Shown: piece after piece, positions 7,041 through 13,904 of the stretch
Numbering within the stretch: the first letter of the stretch is position 1
Layout: each line of letters opens with the position of its first letter
Assembly (NCBI GenBank): GCA_041490205.1
Contig: JBGPSQ010000012.1
Location: forward strand, 1-25,478
Length of the DNA: 25,478 bases
Direction: 5' to 3'
DNA from: DATDDB01 sp041490205
Lineage (GTDB): Bacteria > Pseudomonadota > Gammaproteobacteria > Burkholderiales > Gallionellaceae
Notes under the pieces: model-generated
What the model was told of the DNA's origin: nothing
Seen by the model: the letters and a program-made list of their open reading frames with translations, nothing else
Databases searched by the model: none
Made by a program: the position numbers and the translations under genes

Positions 7041-8084
7041 ATGAAAAAAGTTTTGATCCTCGGTGTGAACGGTTTCATCGGCCACCATTTGTCCAACCGC
7101 ATCCTTGCCACGACCGACTGGGAGGTCTACGGCATGGACATGAGCACCGACCGCATCCGCGACCTGATCGGCAAGCCGCGCTTCCATTTCTTCGAGGGCG
7201 ACATCACCATCAACAAGGAATGGGTCGAATACCACGTCAAGAAGTGCGACGTTATCCTGCCTCTGGTTGCCATTGCCACCCCTTCCACTTATGTAAAGCA
7301 GCCGTTGCGCGTGTTCGAGCTGGACTTCGAGGCCAATTTGCCCATCGTGCGCGCCGCGGTGAAATACAACAAGCATCTGGTGTTTCCCTCGACCTCGGAA
7401 GTATACGGCATGTGCCACGACGAAGAATTCGACCCGGATGAATCCGAGTTGATCTGCGGCCCAATCAACAAGCCGCGCTGGATTTATTCCTGTTCCAAGC
7501 AACTGATGGACCGCGTGATCTGGGGCTACGGCATGCAGGACAATCTCAACTTCACGCTGTTCCGCCCGTTCAATTGGATAGGCGCCGGGCTGGATTCCAT
7601 CCATACCCCGAAGGAAGGCAGCTCCCGCGTGGTGACTCAATTCCTGGGTCACATACTGCGCGGCGAAAACATCAGCCTGGTGGACGGCGGACATCAGAAA
7701 CGCGCCTTCACCTACATAGACGACGGCATTGAAGCGCTGATGAAAATCATCGAAAACAAGAACGGCGTGGCTACCGGAAAGATATATAACATCGGCAACC
7801 CGACCAACAATTACGCGATCCGCGACCTGGCCGACATGATGCTCAAGCTGGCCAAGGAATATCCGGAATACCGCGATTCTGCCGCCAAGGTGAAAATCGT
7901 GGAAACCACTTCCGCCGCCTATTACGGCAAGGGTTATCAGGACGTGCAAAACCGTGTGCCGAAAATCACCAATACCTGCGAGGAACTGTCCTGGAAACCT
8001 TCCACCACCATGGCCGACACGCTGCGCAACATTTTCGACGCTTACCGCAGCCAGGTTGCTGAGGCGCGCGGTCTGGTGGACTGA
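7041..8084 (+). CDS. arnA: UDP-glucuronate oxidative decarboxylase (stand-alone ArnA C-terminal half; UDP-4-keto-pentose synthase)
   Basis: 347 residues. It oxidises and decarboxylates UDP-glucuronate to UDP-4-keto-pentose with NAD+. The Rossmann motif GVNGFIG is at 8-14. Catalytic residues line up with E. coli ArnA: S119 and E120 (PSTSEVYG), Y149 and K153 (YSCSK), and R305 in QNRVPK, corresponding to ArnA R619. A strong GGAAGAAGA precedes the ATG at 7041. Stand-alone enzymes of this kind are known, for example the Ralstonia solanacearum UDP-4-keto-pentose/UDP-xylose synthase, so it might also release UDP-xylose. The substrate would come from the ugd gene in this window. No formyltransferase remnant is fused to it. 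Confidence 0.92.
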   Translation: MKKVLILGVNGFIGHHLSNRILATTDWEVYGMDMSTDRIRDLIGKPRFHFFEGDITINKEWVEYHVKKCDVILPLVAIATPSTYVKQPLRVFELDFEANLPIVRAAVKYNKHLVFPSTSEVYGMCHDEEFDPDESELICGPINKPRWIYSCSKQLMDRVIWGYGMQDNLNFTLFRPFNWIGAGLDSIHTPKEGSSRVVTQFLGHILRGENISLVDGGHQKRAFTYIDDGIEALMKIIENKNGVATGKIYNIGNPTNNYAIRDLADMMLKLAKEYPEYRDSAAKVKIVETTSAAYYGKGYQDVQNRVPKITNTCEELSWKPSTTMADTLRNIFDAYRSQVAEARGLVD

Positions 8085-8086
8085 TC

Positions 8087-8149
8087 CAACCCTCTCCCGC
8101 GCTATGCGCACCCCTCTCCCGCCGGCGGGAGAGGGGCTGGGGGAGAGGG
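8087..8149 (+). repeat. GC-rich palindromic repeat between arnA and arnD
   Basis: The core is a perfect 26-bp palindrome, CCCCTCTCCCGCC (8111-8123) with GGCGGGAGAGGGG (8124-8136). An outer pair, CCCTCTCCC (8090-8098) and GGGAGAGGG (8141-8149), can form a second nested stem. The right outer arm doubles as the ribosome binding site of arnD (ATG at 8156). A related element lies inside hpnE at 16471-16510. Such CCCTCTCCC elements are common dispersed intergenic repeats in proteobacteria. Confidence 0.85.
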
Positions 8150-8155
8150 AGCAAA

Positions 8156-9055
8156 ATGACCAAACAACTCGCTCTCAAGATAGACGTCGACACCTACCGC
8201 GGCACGCGCGAAGGGGTTCCGCGCCTGGTGGAAGCGCTCAAGCGAGCCAACGCGCAAGCCACTTTCTTTTTTTCGCTGGGGCCGGACCATACCGGGCGTG
8301 CCATCAAGCGCGTGTTCCGGCCTGGGTTCCTCGGCAAGGTGCAGCGCACCTCGGTGGTGGAACATTACGGCATCAAAACGCTGCTGTATGGCACGCTGCT
8401 GCCGGGGCCGGACATCGGGCGTAAGTGCGCGGACATCATGCGCTCGGTGCGCGATGACGGCTTCGAGGTCGGCATTCATTGCTATGACCACATCCGCTGG
8501 CAGGATTATGTCGCCGGCAAGGATGCCGAGTGGACGCGGCGCGAGATGCAGCGCGCGGTGGACCGATTCACCCAAATTTTCGGCGAAGCACCCAAGGCAC
8601 ATGCTGCTGCGGGCTGGCAGACCAACCGCTATGCCTTGCGCCTGTTGCAGCAAATGGGCTTCGATTACAGTTCCGATACGCGCGGCACGCACCCTTTCCT
8701 CCCAGCATGGGATGCGGAAATCATTGCCTGTCCGCAACTGCCCACCACACTACCCACGCTGGACGAACTGATCAACCGTGACGGCGTCACCTTGCAAAAC
8801 GTGGCGATGCATTTGATGCAACTGACCGACAAACCACTTCCCACGGGACATGTGTTCACACTGCATGCCGAACTGGAAGGTGGGAAATTTCTTCCCCTGT
8901 TCGAGTTGCTGCTGGCGGGCTGGAAAGCGCAGGGCTATGAGATTGTGTCCATGCGCCAGTATTTCCAGAGTCTCAAGGGAACCCCGCCTGTCCATGAAGT
9001 AAAAATGGGGGAAATTGAGGGACGGTCGGGAACATTGGCAGTGCAAGCAGAATAG
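8156..9055 (+). CDS. arnD: ArnD-like 4-deoxy-4-formamido-L-arabinose-phosphoundecaprenol deformylase
   Basis: 299 residues. It removes the formyl group from undecaprenyl-phosphate-linked Ara4FN, before ArnT transfers Ara4N to lipid A. It belongs to the NodB/polysaccharide-deacetylase family. The N-terminal ALKIDVDTYRGTREGVPRL carries the metal-binding Asp pair (D10, D12), and EVGIHCYDH supplies H108 and H112. AAAGWQTN, SSDTRGTHPF and LPTTLPTLDELI match ArnD specifically rather than general chitin deacetylases. Its ribosome binding site, GGGAGAGGGA about seven bases before the ATG, is the right arm of the palindromic repeat. It is the last gene of the arn run; a 210-base gap follows. Confidence 0.92.
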   Translation: MTKQLALKIDVDTYRGTREGVPRLVEALKRANAQATFFFSLGPDHTGRAIKRVFRPGFLGKVQRTSVVEHYGIKTLLYGTLLPGPDIGRKCADIMRSVRDDGFEVGIHCYDHIRWQDYVAGKDAEWTRREMQRAVDRFTQIFGEAPKAHAAAGWQTNRYALRLLQQMGFDYSSDTRGTHPFLPAWDAEIIACPQLPTTLPTLDELINRDGVTLQNVAMHLMQLTDKPLPTGHVFTLHAELEGGKFLPLFELLLAGWKAQGYEIVSMRQYFQSLKGTPPVHEVKMGEIEGRSGTLAVQAE

Positions 9056-9140
9056 TTATACACTTATTCACCTTGGCTAAAAGGCTGGTGTCCGGCTGCA
9101 CAGTTTTCATAGGTATGGCTGAAAAAACAAGGGATTGCCG

Positions 9141-9175
9141 ATAATGTATGTTACTATATTTTAAATAAAGATAAC
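9141..9175 (+). promoter_or_regulatory. AT-rich candidate promoter region for the TonB receptor operon
   Basis: The 210-base gap after arnD contains one clearly AT-rich patch (TATATTTTAAATAAAG at about 9155-9170) with several possible -10 hexamers. TTGCCG at 9135-9140 could be a -35, but no hexamer pair has ideal spacing. Assignment is by position and composition only. Confidence 0.3.
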
Positions 9176-9192
9176 ATTTGGGTAGTCGCAGG

Positions 9193-9243
9193 GGGAAACG
9201 CAGATTGGGTTCTGTAAGAGCCGCATGACAGTCCGGCGTTCCC
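9193..9243 (+). promoter_or_regulatory. Foldable leader element upstream of the TonB receptor gene
   Basis: An outer stem pairs GGGAAACGC (9193-9201) with GCGTTCCC (9236-9243), leaving one A bulged. Inside it, GGTTCT (9208-9213) pairs with AGAGCC (9217-9222) across a GTA loop with one G-T pair. A competing short stem, GCCG (9220-9223) with CGGC (9234-9237), shares bases with both. The element ends 22 bases before the ATG at 9266. It matches no riboswitch class I can recognise; c-di-GMP and cobalamin consensus elements are absent. Confidence 0.35.
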
Positions 9244-9265
9244 GGAAGTAGATTCAAGGGGATCT

Positions 9266-11299
9266 ATGGGAGCCACAAATATAAGTTTCAAGGATGCATG
9301 GGCTGGTGCGGCTTTGTTGGTGTTTGTGTCCGGCCAGGTATTGGCCGCGGACGAACAGGATGTGACAAACCTGCCGATTGAGCAATTGCTTGATCTGGAA
9401 GTATCCACCGCCGCGCGCTATGGCCAGAAGCAAAGCGAGGCGGCAGCCACCGTCTCTGTTGTTACCGCCGCCGAAATCAGGCAATTTGGCTACCACACCC
9501 TCTCTGACGTATTGCGCAGCCTTCCCGGGTTTTATATCTCGAATGACCGCAATTACGATTCCGTTGGCGTGCGCGGATTTTCCAGGACGGCAGACTACAA
9601 CAACCGCGTGTTGCTGCTGGTGGATGGCTATCGTTTCAACGATAGCGTATATGGCAACGCCCCCTTGGGGCAGGATTTTCCCATCAATCTCGACCTGATC
9701 GAGCGTATCGAGGTGATTTCAGGCCCCGGCTCCGCTGTCTATGGCAACAACGCCATGCTGGGCGTGATCAACGTCATCACCAAAAAGGGCGGGGATCTCA
9801 ACGGTGGCAGGCTGTCCGGGATGGCCGGGAACCTCGGCACCGATGAACTCGGCGCGTCATATGGCAAGCAGACGGAAGAAGGCACGGGTGTGCTGCTGAG
9901 CGCCAGCAAGTACCATAGCGACGGGGCGGACATCTATTTTCCTTCATATGGCGGGATGGCTCGCGGGCTTGACTACGAGGACGCGAGAAAAGCCTTCGCC
10001 AAGGTGAGTACGGATCGCCTGACCGTCGAGGGTACGTTCGGCCAGCGCGACAAGGGTGTGCCGACGGCGTCCTTCGGGCAGGTGTTCGGGCAGTCCGGCT
10101 CTTTCACGCAGGATACGTGGTGGAATACCAGCGTGCAATATACCGCCCCTTTGTCTGAGGCGCTGGAATTGACCTCCCGCGTTTATTACGGCGGCTACCA
10201 ATACCGGGGAGATTACATCAATCCCCAGAACCCGGCTCCCTCTGTTGCACCCACGACACTCAACCGCGATGAAACCGTGAACCGCTCCCTGGGCGGAGAG
10301 GTGCGCTTGCTGGTGACCAGCTTCAGTGACCACAAATTGCTGTTCGGCGCGGACTACCGCGATGACCCTGCGTTGAACCAGAAAAACTTCGATGTCGCGC
10401 CTTACAAGCTATACCTGGATGACCGCCGCAAAAACGATACGCGGGGGGTCTTTGCTCAGGACGATTTCGCTCTGACAGAGCGGCTGTCGCTCAATCTTGG
10501 GCTGCGCCATGACGCTTCCAGGTTGGGCGGCAGCGCGAACAGCCCCAGGGCGGGGGTCATTTACCAGCTTGACCCGAACGCCACTACCCTGAAGCTGTTG
10601 TACGGCAGCGCGTTCCGGGCGCCCAATGCGTTCGAGCAATTTTATGCCACGCCGGAGCACAATGTCACACTGGGGAACCTGAGGCCGGAAACCGTCAGGA
10701 CCTATGAACTGGTTGTTGAACACCGGCCGGATCAACGAACAAAGCTGGGGGTTTCCGCATTTCGATACGAGATGGACAACCTGATTACGCCGACCGCCAA
10801 ATTTCTCAACCAGACTATCAGTGCGGCCAACCCGATTTTTTACACAAATCTCAGTGCGACTGTCCGCGGCGTGGAAATCCGCGGGGAGCGGGTACAGGAC
10901 AGCGGCGCGCGCTGGAGGGCGAGCTACAGTTTCGCCGACGCCAGGGATAGATTGGCTTCAGCCTGGTTGCCAAATTCGCCGCGTAGCCAGGTGAAAATCA
11001 ATTATGCAACTCCTGTTCCAGGCAGGGACTGGAGCGCAGGCTTGGAGACGCAATACATGAGCAACCGCCAGACCTTGAACGGACTCGATACCGGCAGCGT
11101 GTGGCTGGTCAATGCGACCCTGGTGCCCACGCATCTTGCCAAGGGAATGGATGCGTCGTTCTCGATCAATAATTTGTTCAACAGGAAATACCAGGATCCC
11201 GCCACGCTGGAATATTTCAACAGCATGAACCAGCGTCTCGACTTTATCCCGCAGAACAATGGGCGCATGCTGATGGCTAAACTAAGCTATTCGTTCTAG
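9266..11299 (+). CDS. TonB-dependent outer-membrane receptor
   Basis: 677 residues. Residues 1-27 are a signal peptide (hydrophobic AWAGAALLVFVSG, cleavage near VLA). The PIEQLLDLEV segment precedes the plug domain (about 55-165), which contains the usual RSLPGFYI, GVRGFSRT, RVLLLVDGYRFND and ERIEVISGPGSAVYGNNAMLGVINVITKK. The rest is the 22-strand barrel, with FGADYR and FRAPNAFEQFY landmarks, and the protein ends in KLSYSF with the terminal Phe expected of barrel proteins. It imports a ligand using TonB energy; the sequence does not reveal which. AAGGGG lies eight bases before the ATG. The next gene starts three bases after its stop, so it heads an operon with a YfiR-like protein and a GGDEF-EAL protein. 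This points to a ligand-sensing role as well as, or instead of, uptake. Confidence 0.93.
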   Translation: MGATNISFKDAWAGAALLVFVSGQVLAADEQDVTNLPIEQLLDLEVSTAARYGQKQSEAAATVSVVTAAEIRQFGYHTLSDVLRSLPGFYISNDRNYDSVGVRGFSRTADYNNRVLLLVDGYRFNDSVYGNAPLGQDFPINLDLIERIEVISGPGSAVYGNNAMLGVINVITKKGGDLNGGRLSGMAGNLGTDELGASYGKQTEEGTGVLLSASKYHSDGADIYFPSYGGMARGLDYEDARKAFAKVSTDRLTVEGTFGQRDKGVPTASFGQVFGQSGSFTQDTWWNTSVQYTAPLSEALELTSRVYYGGYQYRGDYINPQNPAPSVAPTTLNRDETVNRSLGGEVRLLVTSFSDHKLLFGADYRDDPALNQKNFDVAPYKLYLDDRRKNDTRGVFAQDDFALTERLSLNLGLRHDASRLGGSANSPRAGVIYQLDPNATTLKLLYGSAFRAPNAFEQFYATPEHNVTLGNLRPETVRTYELVVEHRPDQRTKLGVSAFRYEMDNLITPTAKFLNQTISAANPIFYTNLSATVRGVEIRGERVQDSGARWRASYSFADARDRLASAWLPNSPRSQVKINYATPVPGRDWSAGLETQYMSNRQTLNGLDTGSVWLVNATLVPTHLAKGMDASFSINNLFNRKYQDPATLEYFNSMNQRLDFIPQNNGRMLMAKLSYSF

Positions 11300-11302
11300 C
11301 GT

Positions 11303-11854
11303 ATGGATTTTCGCAACCTGATCCGCGCAAGCCTGTTCCTGACCATGCTGTTTCCGGCAGCGGCCCATTCCGCCCCGATACCGGAATACCAGTTGAAGAG
11401 CGCCTTCATCTATAATTTTGCCACGTTCATCGATTGGCCTGCCGGCATGGGGAAATCTCTTACGCTGTGCGTGGCTGTGCCGCAAGAGGCAATGAAGTAT
11501 TTTTCCGCGCTTGAGGGGAAGCGGGTTGGCAACATGGTCGTGACAGTCAGGCGGCTGACTCAGGATGACTCGGCGGAAGGCTGCCGGATTCTTTTTGTGG
11601 CAGAGTCGGAAAGCGGCAGCTTTGAGGATTGGCTGTCGGAAGTCGATGACGAACAGGTGCTGACAGTGGCCGAATCCGAGGCCTGGCTGAAAAAGGGTGT
11701 AGTGATCGACCTGATGATCCAGGATAAAAGGGTGGTGTTCGATGTTAATGTCGATGCGGCCAGGGGTGAGGGAATAACGATCAATTCCAGGCTGTTGCGC
11801 CTGGCGCGCAAGGTTTATGGATTGGGGACAGCCGATGAGCCAGCAGAAAAATAG
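11303..11854 (+). CDS. YfiR-family (DUF4154) periplasmic protein
   Basis: 183 residues. Residues 1-24 are a signal peptide (ending AAHSA). The mature N-terminus EYQLKSAFIYNFATFIDWP is the signature of the YfiR/DUF4154 family. In Pseudomonas aeruginosa, YfiR is a periplasmic repressor of the diguanylate cyclase YfiN. Only two cysteines remain (C56, C94), probably matching one of the two YfiR disulfides; the second pair is missing. It follows the TonB receptor by three bases and overlaps the GGDEF-EAL gene by 20 bases, so the three are almost surely co-expressed. By analogy it would pass a signal from the outer-membrane receptor or periplasm to the sensor domain of the next protein. Which step it controls is inference. 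Confidence 0.88.
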   Translation: MDFRNLIRASLFLTMLFPAAAHSAPIPEYQLKSAFIYNFATFIDWPAGMGKSLTLCVAVPQEAMKYFSALEGKRVGNMVVTVRRLTQDDSAEGCRILFVAESESGSFEDWLSEVDDEQVLTVAESEAWLKKGVVIDLMIQDKRVVFDVNVDAARGEGITINSRLLRLARKVYGLGTADEPAEK

Positions 11855-13880
11855 ATTTTTGCAGAATGTCTCCATCAAATCCAAGATATTCTGGATTTTT
11901 CTGGGTAGCAATATTTTGGCGGTACTCATCGTTTCGTCGCTGGTCATCAGGGATCAATATGGGCAATTCAGGAACATCCTGGAAGATGACCTATTGATCC
12001 AGGCAAATATCGTCAGCGACAACAGTGCTCCCGCCGTTGCCCTGAACGACCAGACTGTCGCCCAGGAAACCCTGTTCGCCCTGCGCAGTTCGCCCAACGT
12101 GCGGCAGGCCGCGATTTACCTGCCCGATGGCAGCCTGTTTGCCGCTTACAAACGCGACCAGGCATTGCCTGACCTCCCAATGCCTGACAAGGAAGGCTTT
12201 ACGTATACGGCCGATAGCCTGGATATAGCGCGCCCGATCACCAGGTCGGGCCAAAAATGGGGGACTTTGTCCATCCGTCTGGACCTGGATGTGCTGTACC
12301 AGAGCATGTGGCGTGCGTTAGGCGCCATCGGGATTGCTGCCGCTCTGGCCTTGATGCTGGCATTCGCCATCATGGCCTGGCTCCAGCGCATCATCATCCG
12401 CCCGCTATTCAGGCTGAATGAGCTGATGCATGCGGTGTCGGACGATAAGGATTATTCGGTGCGCAGCGACGATTCCGGCCAGGATGAAATTGGGTATCTT
12501 GCCGCCGGCTTCAACCAGATGCTGGAAAAGATAGATGCGCACGACAACAAGCTGCGGAAAATTGCCCACTACGACAACGTCACGGAGTTGCCCAACCGCC
12601 ATTATTTCAACCAGCGCCTGGAAGACGCGATTGCAGATGCCGGGCGAGAGAAACAGCATGTCGGCGTGTTGTTCATAGACCTGGATAACTTCAAAGTGAT
12701 CAACGATACGCTGGGCCACAATGTCGGCGACATGCTGCTCAAGAGCGTTTCGGAAAGGATTTCCGGTTCCTTGCGCGGGAGCGATTGCGTATGCCGCATC
12801 GGCGGAGACGAGTTCGCGGTGATCCTGCAGGAACTCCCGGGGCACGGCGAGGCAGCGGTGGTGGCAGGGAAAATCCTGAACGAAATGGCGCAGCCGATGT
12901 GGCTGGGCGACAGCGAAATCTATATCGGCGCCAGCATCGGCATCAGCCTGTATCCGGACGACGCGCCGGACATGAACGCGCTGCTGCGCTGCGCGGACGT
13001 GGCGATGTATTACGCCAAGAGCCGCGGCAAGAACAACTACCAGATGTTTCAGCAGGACATGGAAGGAAAGGCGCTCAAGCGCCTGGCCCTGGAATCAGCC
13101 ATGCGCAAGGCGCTTGAGCTGAAGGAGTTTGTCCTGCATTACCAGCCGCAGGTGGACCTCTTCACCGGCAAGATCATCGCCGTCGAGGCGTTGATACGCT
13201 GGCCGCGTCCCGACCTGGGCGTGGTAGGTCCTTCCGATTTTATTCCCGTGGCGGAAGAAAGCGGCCTGATCGTTCCGATAGGCGAATGGGTGTTGCGCAC
13301 GGCTTGCCGCCAGGCCAAGGAATGGCTGGATGCGGGCACCCCGCTGCGGGTGGCGATCAACCTTTCAGGGCGCCAGTTTGCCGATGAACGCCTGGTCCAT
13401 AACATACAGGCAATCACGAAAGAATTCGATCTGCCGCCGGGCATGCTGGAACTGGAAATTACCGAAAGCATGCTGATGGAAAGCAAGGAGTCTTCGGTGA
13501 ACAAGCTGGAAGAACTGAAGCATGCCGGTTTCATGTTGTCGGTGGATGATTTTGGGACCGGTTACTCATCCATGAGTTATCTCAAGCGTTTCCCCATCCA
13601 TGCGCTCAAGATAGACCGCAGTTTCATCCAGGAGCTCCCGGGCAACCAGGACGATGCGGCCATCACCAAGGCGATAGTTTCCATGGCGAACAGCCTTGGA
13701 CTTGCAATTGTTGCCGAGGGCGTGGAAACCACAGAACAAATGGAATTCCTGCGCGAACACGGTTGCAAGGTTTCACAGGGATTTTTCTTCGGGCGTGCAG
13801 TCCCGCCCGACCAGATAGCCGGGCTGGTAAAGTCCATCAGCGAGAGTACTTTGTTGAATAAATCCGCATTGCCTGACTGA
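11835..13880 (+). CDS. Membrane sensor GGDEF-EAL protein (c-di-GMP cyclase/phosphodiesterase), YfiN-like N-terminus
   Basis: 681 residues from the ATG at 11835, which has GGGGA nine bases upstream; the TTG at 11817 would add six residues without need. Transmembrane helix 1 is at about 18-38. A periplasmic region of about 120 residues resembling CHASE8 (sensor of YfiN-type cyclases) follows. Helix 2 is at about 161-183, and a HAMP linker runs to about 235. GGDEF is intact at 323-327, with an inhibitory-site RxxD (R314-D317) five residues before it. EAL is intact at 451-453, with NLSGRQF, ELEITES, DDFGTGYSS, KIDRSFI and EGVETTEQ all present. Both activities are therefore possible. It overlaps the YfiR-like gene by 20 bases. 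Unlike P. aeruginosa YfiN, it carries its own phosphodiesterase domain. Confidence 0.93.
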   Translation: MSQQKNRFLQNVSIKSKIFWIFLGSNILAVLIVSSLVIRDQYGQFRNILEDDLLIQANIVSDNSAPAVALNDQTVAQETLFALRSSPNVRQAAIYLPDGSLFAAYKRDQALPDLPMPDKEGFTYTADSLDIARPITRSGQKWGTLSIRLDLDVLYQSMWRALGAIGIAAALALMLAFAIMAWLQRIIIRPLFRLNELMHAVSDDKDYSVRSDDSGQDEIGYLAAGFNQMLEKIDAHDNKLRKIAHYDNVTELPNRHYFNQRLEDAIADAGREKQHVGVLFIDLDNFKVINDTLGHNVGDMLLKSVSERISGSLRGSDCVCRIGGDEFAVILQELPGHGEAAVVAGKILNEMAQPMWLGDSEIYIGASIGISLYPDDAPDMNALLRCADVAMYYAKSRGKNNYQMFQQDMEGKALKRLALESAMRKALELKEFVLHYQPQVDLFTGKIIAVEALIRWPRPDLGVVGPSDFIPVAEESGLIVPIGEWVLRTACRQAKEWLDAGTPLRVAINLSGRQFADERLVHNIQAITKEFDLPPGMLELEITESMLMESKESSVNKLEELKHAGFMLSVDDFGTGYSSMSYLKRFPIHALKIDRSFIQELPGNQDDAAITKAIVSMANSLGLAIVAEGVETTEQMEFLREHGCKVSQGFFFGRAVPPDQIAGLVKSISESTLLNKSALPD

Positions 13881-13904
13881 CCGGGTTCTGCTTTCCAGGG
13901 CAAT

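Noticed and set aside
6005..7111. Minus-strand open frame of 368 codons opposite the arnA formyltransferase
   Set aside because: Antisense to a gene with an intact catalytic triad, no known domain, and it spans two real gene boundaries.
9181..9260. Known riboswitch or group II intron domain V remnant in the TonB receptor leader
   Set aside because: GAGCCG and GTTC segments recall domain V, but the length, the bulge and the catalytic triad arrangement do not fit. The c-di-GMP and cobalamin consensus boxes are missing as well.
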